Notes: a model not told the origin generated them from the letters alone. Counted from the first letter of the stretch, positions 25,441 to 35,453 are shown. The stretch is DNA of 64,000 bases from Alteromonadaceae bacterium BrNp21-10 (GCA_030418115.1 JAUHQD010000007.1:62001-126000); one strand, 5' to 3'. Numbers and translations: made by a program.

Positions 25441-26523
25441 ATGAATTCAAATATTATTCAAATGCCACGACGTGAAGACGCGCAATTCAATCGTATTTAC
25501 GATGAAGCTGTGGAGTGGCTGGTAGAGTTAGATGCAGGGATGGAGCAAACACGTTTGCTCGAACTAAAACAGTGGTTGGCGAAGTCGGCCGATAATGAAA
25601 GTATTTTCTTAGAGCAAGCTAAGTTGTGGGATGAGTTGGAAGTATTGTCTCAACTAGCCGATATATTGCCCTATGACAGTATAAAACCCCAAGCAGGCAA
25701 TAGATCGTTTTATGCTATTGCAGCATCGTTGTTTATCTGCGTTTTATTTGCGGGTTACGTAAGCATTAATTACTGGCAGCCCACACCTGTGACTGCTGAC
25801 GTTGCAAGTCCGCTGTTAACGAAAAGTAGCTATGCAACGCAAGTTGGAGAATTTAAACAATATATATTGCCAGACGGATCGGTGCTGACGCTGAACACCG
25901 ATACTCAAGCAAGTATTGAGTTTGATGATGAATATCGAAATATCATCTTGTCGCAAGGTGAATTACACATAGAAGTTGCCCACGAACCCAATCGTCCGTT
26001 AAACATTATTGTTGGCGATAATATCATTCAGGCGGTGGGAACGGCTTTCAATGTGCAATATGTTAATCAACATGATGTTGAATTGATTGTTTCGGAAGGT
26101 AAAGTCCTACTAGCTCATGATGAATTGTTAAAACAAAAGATTAATTTTAGTCAGCAATCCCTCAATCGATCTGATGCATTATTGTTGTCAGCAGGCCAGA
26201 AAGTGTCCTTCATTAAAGGTAATCCAATTCGAAAAGCAGATTTGCTAGTAGAAGATGTGTCGGCACAAATTAATATCAATTTATCATGGTTAAAAGGGGC
26301 ATTGATATTTTCTGGTGAGCCTATGTACAAGGCCATTGAAAAAGTGAATCGTTATTTAGAGCAGCCAATTCATTTGCAGGGAGATTCTATTAAGAACTTG
26401 CGGGTAATTGGTCGTTATGAACAAGGTAAACTAGATCAGTTTTTACTTGCGTTGGAAGCTAATTTTAATATTAATAAAGTACAAAATTCCCAAGGACAGA
26501 TTGTCCTGTCAATGAATCAATAA
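25441..26523 (+). CDS. FecR-family anti-sigma factor
   Basis: A 360-residue inner-membrane regulator counted from ATG 25441; GTG 25432 in the same frame is an alternative. The N-terminal cytoplasmic part (EAVEWLVELDAG, then LLELKQWLAKSADNE) is the DUF4880-type domain that binds the sigma factor. One membrane helix lies at about 80-102 (SFYAIAASLFICVLFAGYV). The periplasmic FecR domain includes LPDGSVLTLNTDTQASIEF and GTAFNVQYVN, and the C-terminal end has an STN-like strand-helix unit (VNRYLEQPIHLQGD). It should hold the sigma factor until the STN receptor signals. It ends 9 bases before a terminator. Confidence 0.92.
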   Translation: MNSNIIQMPRREDAQFNRIYDEAVEWLVELDAGMEQTRLLELKQWLAKSADNESIFLEQAKLWDELEVLSQLADILPYDSIKPQAGNRSFYAIAASLFICVLFAGYVSINYWQPTPVTADVASPLLTKSSYATQVGEFKQYILPDGSVLTLNTDTQASIEFDDEYRNIILSQGELHIEVAHEPNRPLNIIVGDNIIQAVGTAFNVQYVNQHDVELIVSEGKVLLAHDELLKQKINFSQQSLNRSDALLLSAGQKVSFIKGNPIRKADLLVEDVSAQININLSWLKGALIFSGEPMYKAIEKVNRYLEQPIHLQGDSIKNLRVIGRYEQGKLDQFLLALEANFNINKVQNSQGQIVLSMNQ

Positions 26524-26531
26524 ATTCTTTT

Positions 26532-26553
26532 AAAAGCACTAGTGCTTTTTTTC
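26532..26553 (+). terminator. Terminator after the anti-sigma gene
   Basis: AAAAGCACTAGTGCTTTT is a perfect palindrome followed by more T residues. It begins nine bases after the anti-sigma stop and separates the regulatory genes from the second receptor gene. Confidence 0.8.
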
Positions 26554-26564
26554 TCACCATTCGT

Positions 26565-26599
26565 TTATGTAATAGAGATGTGAAATCTCTATTACATAA
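26565..26599. repeat. Perfect 15-bp inverted repeat upstream of the second TonB receptor
   Basis: TTATGTAATAGAGAT (26565-26579) and ATCTCTATTACATAA (26585-26599) are exact reverse complements with a five-base loop GTGAA. It has no T tract and lies about 165 bases before the receptor start, so it may be a regulator site or an RNA hairpin in the leader. Confidence 0.8.
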
Positions 26600-26764
26600 C
26601 TATCACAAAAACATAATATTAATTAACAACCCAAGCTTGTAATTATGCACGCCTTGCAATGATAAGAAGGTCGTTCACATAGTTAAAAAGCAGTTGTTAT
26701 CGCCTTCATCGGTATGAGGCGTTTAACAAGATGCCCGGGAAGTTATCTATAACAGAGATAAATT

Positions 26765-29509
26765 ATGAACCTGATTAATACACAATTTAAATACAAAGCA
26801 CTTACCTTAGCCATGCTCACCGCATTGAGTTCAAGTGTCACTATGGCACAAGAGACAGCACAACAAGACGAAGATTCTGAAGTCATCGTCGTAACCGGTC
26901 TGCGCAATAGTATGGGGCTGGCTGCCGACATAAAGAAAAATTCCGATTTGGTTGTTGAATCTATTGTTTCAGACGACATCGGCAAATTCCCCGATAATAC
27001 TACTGCAGCAGCATTACAACGTGTTCCTGGCGTGCAGGTATTTATGGGCGACAACAATGAAGTGGTGAGTCCGTTAATACGTGGTATTGGCGATATTATT
27101 ACCACCTTAGACGGTCGTGAAATATTCACTGGAGTAGGCCGTGGTTTCTCGTTTCAAGATCTTCCCGCTGAAGCTTTATCTGGGGCAGATGTCTATAAAT
27201 CCAGTTCCGCTAATCTTATAGAAGGTGGTGTTGCCGGCGTTATCAATCTAAAGCTGCATAAACCGCTTAATTTTAAAGAAGGTCTAACAACCTCTATTAA
27301 TACGCGAGTGTTTAACGGTAGTAATGAAGACGCGTTTAGTTATACCACTGGCGCTCTTGTATCAAATAATTGGCTAACTGCTGATGGCGATAAAATGGGA
27401 GCATTGCTGAATGTGTCCTATTCGGATATCAATTTTGATAGACCGATTTCGTTTAACTGTGATCCTCGTTCAGGCAGCAATGGCCCGGCAGGCGGTGCCG
27501 GTGTTATTTTGCCAACTTGTGTTGGTGGATTAAATCAATTTGGTGATTATCAGCGTCCGCAAGTGAATATGGCGTTTCAGTGGAGAATGCCTTCTGGTTT
27601 AGAGTTATATGCAGATGGTTTGTATACCGAGTATAAATCCCGTTGGGAAACAGCCTATATTTTCTCTGATGTTTTTGCCGCTTCAAGTATCACTAACGTT
27701 GAAAAAACAGATAACTGTGATAACTACCGTGTTCAAGGTGCTGGATTTGGCGGTGGGCTAGATGACTCACTACAATCATTATGTATCGGTAAGTCGGCCA
27801 CGTTTAATAATGTACCGGGGTTAACCAGTACTCAGGCAAAAGATAGTGGTACGGATCAATATTTACTCGCTGCCGGTGCACGCTACAATAAAGAAAATTT
27901 TGCTGTAGATTTTGATCTATCTTATCAGCGTTCGCACACTCAAAATCGTACTATTATCGTTGATATCGGTAAGCAGATTGACAAGGTTGATGTGGCTGTT
28001 GATGCTGGTGGATACGGCACCACAATGATGCCAGGTGATCCATTAAGCGATAGCAGCGACTTTAGGCTAGCTAATAGTTTGTTTCAAGATATTAACGATG
28101 CCGTTGGTTCGCAATTAGCTCTAGAAAGTAATGTTACTTATTTCCTTGATGATGGGCTTTTTGATGAGCTGCAATTTGGCGTGCGTTATGCGGATAGAGA
28201 GTCAGTTTTCAGAGCCAATGCGGCAGGTGGTCCAGGCGCGCCGGGTGGAAATCGGGTAACGTTGGTGGATTCAGTTGGCTTGCCCGCTGATTTCTTGGTG
28301 CAATCACCGAGTAACATTGATTACATTAATGGCGGTATGAATTGGATGGCGCCTAATCGTGACTTTTTACTTGATAACACCGATGAGCTAAGAGCTATTT
28401 ATGGCGCACCAAGTGGTGATCCTGATTTTGCACCAGAAAGAAATTACGATGCAACCGAGCAGACACTCTCCGCTTATGTGCAAGGTAAATACGATACACA
28501 AGTTGCGGGTTATTACCTTGATGGTTTAGTGGGTGTACGTGTTTCGCGAAATAATCGAGACTTAACCGGTACTGGCTTAGTTCGCCCTGCTCCAACGGAT
28601 GCAAATCCTAATCCAACGTCGGTACCGACTACTGTTACTAACGAGACGAGTGACACCCATTTATTACCTAATTTCAGCGCAAGATTGGAGTTAAGTGATG
28701 AGTTGCAGTGGCGCTTTACCGCGGCTAAAACCATTTCCCAACCTTCGTTTGGTGATTTGAATCCGGGGCTAACCTATGAAGTACCGCTTAATGCGAATAT
28801 CCGTCCAAATGGCGGTGGTGGTAATCCAGACCTAAAACCGCAAAAATCTACCGCTTTTGATACGACCATAGAATATTACTTTGCACCCACCAGCTATGTG
28901 GCCGCGGCAGTATATTATCGTACGTTGAAAGACCGAACTCTTGTGCAAGTATCACCAGAAGTGATTGATGGGGTTGAATATAATATTTCAAGACCACGCA
29001 ATGCTGCTGATGCGTCGTTGCAAGGGATTGAAATATCGGGGCAAGTTTTCCTCGATACCTTGTCTGATGATATGCCAGAATTTGTCAACGGCCTTGGCTT
29101 TATGGCTAACTTCACCCTAGCGGATAGTGAAATCAAAACCGAAGGGGATGCACTACAAGGTCAACCACTGTTAGGTGTATCTAAGTACAGCTATAACCTT
29201 GGTTTACTATACGAGAATGAGGGTGTTACCGGACGTTTGGTGTATACCCACCGCTCTGGTTATAGCGAGTTTCTCATCGGTGGCGCATTACGTCCCGAGG
29301 GCAGTGAACCGGTATTTAATAAAGTTAAAGGGAATGGTCGTTTAGATTTTTCCATTGGCTATGACATTAACGAAAACCTCAGTGTTAGTGTTGATGGTAC
29401 TAACCTGACCGGTTCAAAATACTACAGCTACTTTGGCACCACAGCATTACCTCATGATGTTCGTGATGATGAAAGAACCTTTGGTGTGAGTCTTCGCGCC
29501 AAGTTCTAA
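26765..29509 (+). CDS. TonB-dependent receptor, probable oligosaccharide transporter
   Basis: A 914-residue outer-membrane receptor without an STN domain. A signal peptide ends near TMAQ, a Ton-box-like EVIVVTGLRNS follows at about 38-48, then the plug with LQRVPGVQVFMGDNNEV and SPLIRGIGDIITTLDGRE, and a large barrel ending in FGVSLRAKF, a typical C-terminal Phe signature. In the gammaproteobacterial carbohydrate receptor family such proteins import oligosaccharides. It sits between the signalling genes and a run of exported glycosidases, so it is the probable uptake protein of this locus, regulated by the sigma/anti-sigma pair upstream. The exact sugar is unknown. Confidence 0.92.
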   Translation: MNLINTQFKYKALTLAMLTALSSSVTMAQETAQQDEDSEVIVVTGLRNSMGLAADIKKNSDLVVESIVSDDIGKFPDNTTAAALQRVPGVQVFMGDNNEVVSPLIRGIGDIITTLDGREIFTGVGRGFSFQDLPAEALSGADVYKSSSANLIEGGVAGVINLKLHKPLNFKEGLTTSINTRVFNGSNEDAFSYTTGALVSNNWLTADGDKMGALLNVSYSDINFDRPISFNCDPRSGSNGPAGGAGVILPTCVGGLNQFGDYQRPQVNMAFQWRMPSGLELYADGLYTEYKSRWETAYIFSDVFAASSITNVEKTDNCDNYRVQGAGFGGGLDDSLQSLCIGKSATFNNVPGLTSTQAKDSGTDQYLLAAGARYNKENFAVDFDLSYQRSHTQNRTIIVDIGKQIDKVDVAVDAGGYGTTMMPGDPLSDSSDFRLANSLFQDINDAVGSQLALESNVTYFLDDGLFDELQFGVRYADRESVFRANAAGGPGAPGGNRVTLVDSVGLPADFLVQSPSNIDYINGGMNWMAPNRDFLLDNTDELRAIYGAPSGDPDFAPERNYDATEQTLSAYVQGKYDTQVAGYYLDGLVGVRVSRNNRDLTGTGLVRPAPTDANPNPTSVPTTVTNETSDTHLLPNFSARLELSDELQWRFTAAKTISQPSFGDLNPGLTYEVPLNANIRPNGGGGNPDLKPQKSTAFDTTIEYYFAPTSYVAAAVYYRTLKDRTLVQVSPEVIDGVEYNISRPRNAADASLQGIEISGQVFLDTLSDDMPEFVNGLGFMANFTLADSEIKTEGDALQGQPLLGVSKYSYNLGLLYENEGVTGRLVYTHRSGYSEFLIGGALRPEGSEPVFNKVKGNGRLDFSIGYDINENLSVSVDGTNLTGSKYYSYFGTTALPHDVRDDERTFGVSLRAKF

Positions 29510-29518
29510 ACCCTAAAT

Positions 29519-29545
29519 GCACTCAGTAGAAATCCTGCTGAGTGC
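29519..29545 (+). terminator. Hairpin after the second TonB receptor gene
   Basis: GCACTCAGTAG and CTGCTGAGTGC form an 11-pair stem with one G-T pair and a five-base loop, starting ten bases after the receptor stop. The T tract is weak (TTGTT), so it may attenuate rather than end transcription into the next gene. Confidence 0.55.
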
Positions 29546-29609
29546 TTGTTGGTGATCGCCAATAGTGGTGGTCACTTTTCATCATTAATGAATAATAGTT
29601 GATTGTACT

Positions 29610-30644
29610 ATGAAGATTAAAATTAGAATTTTACTGAGCTTGTTACTGCTCAGTTTGGGTGTTGAAGCCAGCCAGCCTAATCCTCCTGGGCAGGTCCAGA
29701 AAGGTGAAGAGCCGGTTAATCAGGCTTATCTATTTGCCCATATGACTCACGAAGATTATGGTCGATTATATTACTCGGTGAGCTTAGATGGTCTGCATTG
29801 GCAGCGTTTAAACAACAGCCAGCGTGTATTTGATGAATATCAAGGACATCCTGATATTGTTAAAGGACCAAACGGTCGGTACTTTATTGCCGGTAATACA
29901 AGCGATGCTGCCGCGGACATTAATATTTGGGTGTCGGATGATCTCATCAGTTGGCAAAAGCATGCTGTATATCGTCCTCAACTCAATGCAACGCCAAATT
30001 ATTCTCAGGCGCTAGCTAGAATCGGCGCTCCTAAGTTATTTTACGACAAGCCTTCCGCGCAATTTGTGATGACCTGGCATACGCCCCATCTCGAAGAAAC
30101 CCCAGAGGATACAGAACGCTATTGGGCGAGCCAAAGGACGCTTTATGTCACTTCGAAAGACCTAAAAACGTTTTCTACAACACCGAATATGCTGTTTGAT
30201 TGGGATATTGGCACCATCGATGTGTTCTTGCGTCAGGCCGAAGGAAAGTATTGGGCAGTCATTAAGGATGAAACCTACCCAACACTGGATTGGCCCACAG
30301 GGAAAACCATACGCATTGCTAGTTCGGACTCACTACTTGGCCCTTATTCCAACCTGAGTCGTCCTATTAGCCCTAATTTCCGTGAAGCCCCTATGCTCAT
30401 TCCATCACCAGATGGCAAGGTTTGGTATATGTATTATGAGCAATATCCTGGAATTTCCTACGGCTTATCTGTTGCCGATAGCTTAACTGGACCTTGGTAT
30501 CAAATTTCCGGTTATACCTTCTTTGCTGATTGGGACAAATATTCAATTCCAGCGCAGTTGCGTCATGGCAGCATGATAGTGATTGCGAAAGATGAATATA
30601 AGCAATTGGTCAAAAAGTTTGGTATTGACAAGAACCAGCATTGA
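29610..30644 (+). CDS. Exported GH43-like five-bladed beta-propeller glycosidase
   Basis: A 344-residue protein with a signal peptide (LLLLSLGVEA). The repeated blade pattern includes RLYYSVSLDGLHWQRL, WVSDDLISWQKHA and SLTGPWYQIS, typical of GH43 and related propellers. Candidate catalytic residues, by position in the fold, are Asp in GHPDIVKGPNG, Asp in GTIDVFL and Glu in FREAPMLIP. GH43 enzymes are mostly arabinofuranosidases, xylosidases and arabinanases. It is the first enzyme gene after the receptor and is followed in the same direction by four more, with gaps of about 40-100 bases. Other five-bladed propeller families are possible. Confidence 0.75.
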   Translation: MKIKIRILLSLLLLSLGVEASQPNPPGQVQKGEEPVNQAYLFAHMTHEDYGRLYYSVSLDGLHWQRLNNSQRVFDEYQGHPDIVKGPNGRYFIAGNTSDAAADINIWVSDDLISWQKHAVYRPQLNATPNYSQALARIGAPKLFYDKPSAQFVMTWHTPHLEETPEDTERYWASQRTLYVTSKDLKTFSTTPNMLFDWDIGTIDVFLRQAEGKYWAVIKDETYPTLDWPTGKTIRIASSDSLLGPYSNLSRPISPNFREAPMLIPSPDGKVWYMYYEQYPGISYGLSVADSLTGPWYQISGYTFFADWDKYSIPAQLRHGSMIVIAKDEYKQLVKKFGIDKNQH

Positions 30645-30698
30645 AATATTTGCTGCTCCCGCGACAAGGTTAATTAGGGCAGAGTTTAAGGTGGAAAA

Positions 30699-32603
30699 AT
30701 GAAATTAATTAAGTGGTCGGCTGTTGTTTTTTTTGGTCTGGGGTTAACCGCTCAAGCCTATAGCGCAGCCAATGCTGATCTTAATAAAAAATATGATTGG
30801 TCACCGAGTGCTAATACCATGTTGACTCGATGGGGTGAAAAAATCACACCGGAAAATGCTTGGCAATCCTATCCACGTCCGCAGTTGCAGCGTCAACAAT
30901 GGTTGAACCTAAACGGTTTATGGCAATACGCGGTTGTGGATAGAAAAGCGGCAGAGCCACAACAATGGCAAGGGAACATTTTGGTGCCGTTTGCCATTGA
31001 GAGTCCATTGTCGGGTGTGGGTAAGCGCTTAAAACAACAGGCGTTGTGGTATCAAAAAGAATTTGAGCTATCCAAACAGCCCAAGCAAAAACAACTGTTA
31101 CATTTTGAGGCCGTTGATTACGCTTGCAAAATTTGGCTGAACGACGTTTTTATTGGGACTAACCAAGGCGGTAATTTACCCTTTAAATTTGATGTAACTA
31201 AGGCGGCTAAAACCGGAAAAAATATATTAACCGTACGTGTCATTGACGATACCGATGCCGCTGATAGGTATCAACTACGTGGTAAACAAACCCAGAATAA
31301 TCAGGGGATTTGGTACACACCAGTATCGGGTATTTGGCAAACCGTATGGTTAGAAAATGTCGCCGAAACCTACATTGATGAATTAAGGATGACGGCGAAT
31401 GCTCAAGGAGAGTTACAAATTAACGCCAAGCTATTGGGCGATAATGCAGCTTTAGTTACCTTGAAAACCGACATTAGTTATCAAGGACAGTTGGTCGGTA
31501 GTTATAAAAACTTAGCAACTAAACATAAATTAACGGTGGCCAATGCGCAGTTATGGTCACCTGATAATCCTGCGCTGTATGACTTAAGTATTAGCCTCTT
31601 AAACTCAGATGGTGACGTGCTTGATAAGATCAGTTCCTATATTGGTTTTAGAACCTTAGCAAAACGCCAAGATGCCGAAGGACATTGGAAGTTTACTTTA
31701 AATGGTGAAGAAGTCTTTCATTGGGGGCCGTTAGATCAAGGCTGGTGGCCAGATGGTCTATTAACCCCGCCAAGTGATGCTGCCATTGAGTACGAAATGG
31801 ACTTTCTAAAAAGTGCTGGCTTTAACATGATCCGTAAGCACAAAAAGGTTGAACCAAGACGTTATTATTACCATGCCGATCGAAAAGGTTTTTTAATTTG
31901 GCAAGACCAAGTATCCGGTGGCGCAGATACCGATGGTGGTAAACAAGAATGGCCCAAATGGCAGCAAGCATCGCAACCTATTGACACTAATATTGCCGAT
32001 GAATTAGAGGCGCATTGGCCACTGTGGGCTCATCAACAATATATGTCTGAATTACGCCATATGATTGATACTTTGTACAATCATCCGAGCATTGCGGTGT
32101 GGACAACCTTTAATGAGCGTTGGGGTCAGCACAACACCCTGCAAGTTGGTGAGTTCGTCCAGCAATACGATAATACCCGCTATTTGAATATCGCCAGTGG
32201 TGGAAATTTTTTCCCAATCGGTGATATTGCCGATGCTCATCATTATCCCGAGCCTAAATTTTTGCTAAACGAGGAAAATTTTAACGACTATATCAAAGTG
32301 GTTGGCGAATTCGGCGGACATGGTTGGCCGGTTGAAGGGCATGTTTGGGCACCAGACCGAGAAAAAATGATATATGGCAATATGCCCGAATCCATAGACG
32401 AATTTCGTGGCCGCTATCGGCAATCCATAGAAAACCTATCCAAACTTAAATCTCAAGGTATCGCTGCTGGTGTTTACACACAAACCACCGATGTGGAAAC
32501 GGAAATCAATGGCTTGTTAACCTATGACCGTAAGGTCGAAAAAATTGCAGTTAAGGAACTAAAGCGTCTACATCAGCAGGCTGGTTTAAGCGCTTCTGAA
32601 TAG
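30699..32603 (+). CDS. Exported GH2-family glycosidase
   Basis: A 634-residue enzyme with a signal peptide (FFGLGLTAQAYSA). It has the GH2 order: jelly-roll sugar-binding domain (about 55-225, with LNLNGLWQYAV and LHFEAVDYACKIWLNDVFIG), Ig-like domain (about 225-320) and TIM barrel (about 330-620). The acid/base Glu is in TTFNERWGQ (residue 473) and the nucleophile in VVGEFGGHG (residue 537). Family activities include beta-galactosidase, beta-glucuronidase, beta-mannosidase and arabinopyranosidase; sequence alone does not decide. AGGTGG sits before the start codon. In this locus it probably removes side-chain or terminal sugars. Confidence 0.87.
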   Translation: MKLIKWSAVVFFGLGLTAQAYSAANADLNKKYDWSPSANTMLTRWGEKITPENAWQSYPRPQLQRQQWLNLNGLWQYAVVDRKAAEPQQWQGNILVPFAIESPLSGVGKRLKQQALWYQKEFELSKQPKQKQLLHFEAVDYACKIWLNDVFIGTNQGGNLPFKFDVTKAAKTGKNILTVRVIDDTDAADRYQLRGKQTQNNQGIWYTPVSGIWQTVWLENVAETYIDELRMTANAQGELQINAKLLGDNAALVTLKTDISYQGQLVGSYKNLATKHKLTVANAQLWSPDNPALYDLSISLLNSDGDVLDKISSYIGFRTLAKRQDAEGHWKFTLNGEEVFHWGPLDQGWWPDGLLTPPSDAAIEYEMDFLKSAGFNMIRKHKKVEPRRYYYHADRKGFLIWQDQVSGGADTDGGKQEWPKWQQASQPIDTNIADELEAHWPLWAHQQYMSELRHMIDTLYNHPSIAVWTTFNERWGQHNTLQVGEFVQQYDNTRYLNIASGGNFFPIGDIADAHHYPEPKFLLNEENFNDYIKVVGEFGGHGWPVEGHVWAPDREKMIYGNMPESIDEFRGRYRQSIENLSKLKSQGIAAGVYTQTTDVETEINGLLTYDRKVEKIAVKELKRLHQQAGLSASE

Positions 32604-32682
32604 AACTAACAGAATAATGAGCAATTATGTTGTTAAAAATAACTGCTCAAATACCCCTATAAAAAATACAAAGGTAAATACA

Positions 32683-34173
32683 ATGCATCACCGACAAATA
32701 ATAAAAAATTGGTTAACGACTTGCCTATTATGTGCAGGCGCCAGTGCGCTGCCAGCAATATCTGCAGAACTAAAAATAGAATCCCTAGAGGTTGATGGCC
32801 AACAACTGCAATCCAGTAAGGTTATCAGTGGCCAGGATGAAGCGGTGTATAATCTCGATTTTGAACAAGCATCGTTTCAGTTAGAAGCGCAAGTGAAGTT
32901 GTCAGATTTAGACAGTAACTTGGGTATTCGATTTCGACATAATATCAATGATGCCAGCAGTGGTTACAGCACTGGCATCGATGGCCAACAGCACGTTTAC
33001 TTACAAACCACGAACAAAGTGATTACCCAAAAAGGGGCCGCTGTGTCGGCTAAACATTGGTATAACTTAAAGCTACAGGTGCAGAATAATCATTTCGTGC
33101 TGTACGTAGATGACCAGCTAATCCATGCGGACTCTTTTCCCCAATACGATGCAATCGATAATCAATTTAGTGCCGGTGGATTAGGTTTTTATGCCCAAGG
33201 AACGGGGGGACATATAAAAAATATCCATATCTCCCAATACAATCAGCCTATTCAACAACTGACTTATACCAACCCCGTACAACTCAATTGTGCCGATCCG
33301 GGATTGCTGCAATTTGAGAGTACTTACTATGCTTATTGTACTTACACGCCTGATTTCCCGATGATGAAAAGAGGGATCCGTCTCTACACCTCTAAGGATC
33401 TGGTGAATTGGCAAGATCGTGGTTTTGCATTGAAGAATGCTGACTCTTGGGGAACGTCCCGTCACTGGGCTCCGGATGTTGTTGAAAAAAATGGCACCTT
33501 TTATATGTATTACGCAGTGGATGAGCGTATCGCCGTTGCTACTGCAACTTCGCCACTTGGGCCTTTTGTACAGCAAAAACAGGTGCCGATGCAGCCAGAC
33601 TCGATCAAAATTGATGCCCATGTTTTTAAAGATGATAACGGCAAGCAGTATTTCTATTATGTCGGTTTTGATAATGGCAATCACATATGGGGCGCGGAGC
33701 TGAATGATGATATGCACACGGTTAAAACGGACACTATGACCCATCTCATAGCGCCAGTAGAATCATGGGAAACCGATATGGCCAATGTTGCAGAAGGGCC
33801 AGTGGTGATTAAGCACAAGGGTCTATATTACATGACCTATTCCGGCAGCCATTTTGAAAGCCCCCATTACTCTATTGGTTATGCCGTGGCCGAGCATCCG
33901 TTAGGGCCATGGAAAAAGTATCAACATAACCCGATCATGAAATCGACTACCTTTTCGCATGGTACAGCCCACCACAGCTTAGCCAAATCACCAGACGGTC
34001 AAGAAATGTTTGTGGTCTATCACCAACATTACAGTTTGAATCAAACCGAACCTCGTAAAATTGCTATTGATCGAATTCGTTTTGTTCCTCAAGAAAATGG
34101 CCCAGATATTTTGCAAACGTGGGGACCAACAGTAACTCCACAACCGCTTCCAAGTGGTGTTGTTAGCCATTAA
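32683..34173 (+). CDS. Exported GH43 enzyme with N-terminal lectin-like domain
   Basis: A 496-residue protein from ATG 32683, preceded by AAAGGT; an in-frame ATG at 32617 would add 22 polar residues ahead of the signal peptide and is less likely. After the signal peptide (ALPAISA) comes a concanavalin-like jelly roll of about 165 residues (YNLDFEQASFQLEAQVKLSD). The GH43 propeller follows, with catalytic Asp in LNCADPGLL, the pKa-modulating Asp in KIDAHVFKD and the acid Glu in NVAEGPVVI. RHWAPDVVEKNGTFYMYY is a strong family motif. Probable substrates are arabino- or xylo-oligosaccharides. It lies 79 bases after the GH2 gene. Confidence 0.88.
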   Translation: MHHRQIIKNWLTTCLLCAGASALPAISAELKIESLEVDGQQLQSSKVISGQDEAVYNLDFEQASFQLEAQVKLSDLDSNLGIRFRHNINDASSGYSTGIDGQQHVYLQTTNKVITQKGAAVSAKHWYNLKLQVQNNHFVLYVDDQLIHADSFPQYDAIDNQFSAGGLGFYAQGTGGHIKNIHISQYNQPIQQLTYTNPVQLNCADPGLLQFESTYYAYCTYTPDFPMMKRGIRLYTSKDLVNWQDRGFALKNADSWGTSRHWAPDVVEKNGTFYMYYAVDERIAVATATSPLGPFVQQKQVPMQPDSIKIDAHVFKDDNGKQYFYYVGFDNGNHIWGAELNDDMHTVKTDTMTHLIAPVESWETDMANVAEGPVVIKHKGLYYMTYSGSHFESPHYSIGYAVAEHPLGPWKKYQHNPIMKSTTFSHGTAHHSLAKSPDGQEMFVVYHQHYSLNQTEPRKIAIDRIRFVPQENGPDILQTWGPTVTPQPLPSGVVSH

Positions 34174-34274
34174 TAAGACATAGGGGCCAAGTCTAGTGGC
34201 AGTGCTTAAACGCTCTGCCATGGTGGCTTGCGTCTTACAATAAAATTTAATGTTGAATAGGGTGAGGCTGTTAG

Positions 34275-35453
34275 ATGAAAAAATTTATAAAAATACTTGG
34301 TTTACTGGTTGTGGTACATGGCATGTCCGGTTGTGAGAATGATGCCACTGATGTGCATGCCAGTGCTGCAGAAACTAAAGTGAGTGCAGTGCTGTGGGGA
34401 GAAGCGAATAACCAACCGGTTTACCTATACACTTTGACCAATAATGCAGGTATGCAAGTTAAGGTATCTAACTGGGGAGCCTACGTTCAATCAATACTGG
34501 TGGCCGACAAGTTAGGCAAGATTGAGGATGTGTTGGTTGGCTACAACAGTTGGCAAGAATATTACAACGATTGCTGTTATTCGGGGCCTGTTGTTGGGCG
34601 TTTCGGGAATCGTATTGCGGGTGCTCAATTTGAAATTGATGGCCAAGTATATCAAGTAACCAAAAATGACGGTGGGCCTAATAAAGATATTAACCAGTTA
34701 CACGGTGGTAAGTTGGGGCTGCATAAACGGCTGTGGCAATCAAAGATCATCAGTAATGGTGTTGAGCTAAGCTACTTATCGGTTGATGGTGAGGAAGGTT
34801 ATCCTGGAAACCTGAATATCAAGGTACGTTATACCTTAAACCAGCAAAATGAATTTGCTGTGGCCTATGCAGCGACAACCGATAAAACAACGCCGGTTAA
34901 CCTAACACTGCACACTTACTTCAATCTGTCTGGGGATCGTAAACGTTCAATTGAAGGCCATGAACTTATGATCGCGGCCAATAAAATAACTCCAGTGGAT
35001 GATTTACTTATTCCAACGGGAGCCTTGCAGGATGTGGCTAATACTCCTTTTGATTTTACTCAAGCGAAATTGGTGGCTAAGGATATTCGAGTCAGTGATC
35101 CTCAGCTACTTAAAGGTGGTGGTATGGATACTGAATTTGGTGGGTTTGATCATAACTGGGTCTTCAGTGATTACGATGGCAGTTTGAAAAATCAAGTCAG
35201 TTTGTATGACCCTCAAAGTGGTCGCTTGTTAGAAATATTAACCCAAGAGCCAGCCATTCAGTTTTACTCTGGTAATTTTATGGATGGTAGCGTGTCGGGT
35301 AAAAATGCTAAGCCCATATTACATCGTGAGGGTTTGGCCTTAGAGCCACAGCATTTTCCAGACTCACCTAATCAGCCACAGTTTCCGAGTACGTTACTCA
35401 AGCCTGGCGATACCTATCAAACTCAATCGGTTTATCGTTTTAGTGTGAAGTAA
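34275..35453 (+). CDS. Aldose 1-epimerase (mutarotase), probable lipoprotein
   Basis: A 392-residue GalM-family protein. A hydrophobic N-terminus ends in GMSGC, a plausible lipobox, placing it at the periplasmic membrane face. Family motifs include VVGRFGNRIAGAQFEIDG, the His of QLHGGKLG and of NLTLHTYFNLSGD, and the catalytic Glu region GLALEPQHFPDSPNQ. It interconverts alpha and beta anomers of sugars released by the neighbouring glycosidases, speeding uptake. Spacing to the next gene is 40 bases, consistent with co-transcription. Confidence 0.9.
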   Translation: MKKFIKILGLLVVVHGMSGCENDATDVHASAAETKVSAVLWGEANNQPVYLYTLTNNAGMQVKVSNWGAYVQSILVADKLGKIEDVLVGYNSWQEYYNDCCYSGPVVGRFGNRIAGAQFEIDGQVYQVTKNDGGPNKDINQLHGGKLGLHKRLWQSKIISNGVELSYLSVDGEEGYPGNLNIKVRYTLNQQNEFAVAYAATTDKTTPVNLTLHTYFNLSGDRKRSIEGHELMIAANKITPVDDLLIPTGALQDVANTPFDFTQAKLVAKDIRVSDPQLLKGGGMDTEFGGFDHNWVFSDYDGSLKNQVSLYDPQSGRLLEILTQEPAIQFYSGNFMDGSVSGKNAKPILHREGLALEPQHFPDSPNQPQFPSTLLKPGDTYQTQSVYRFSVK

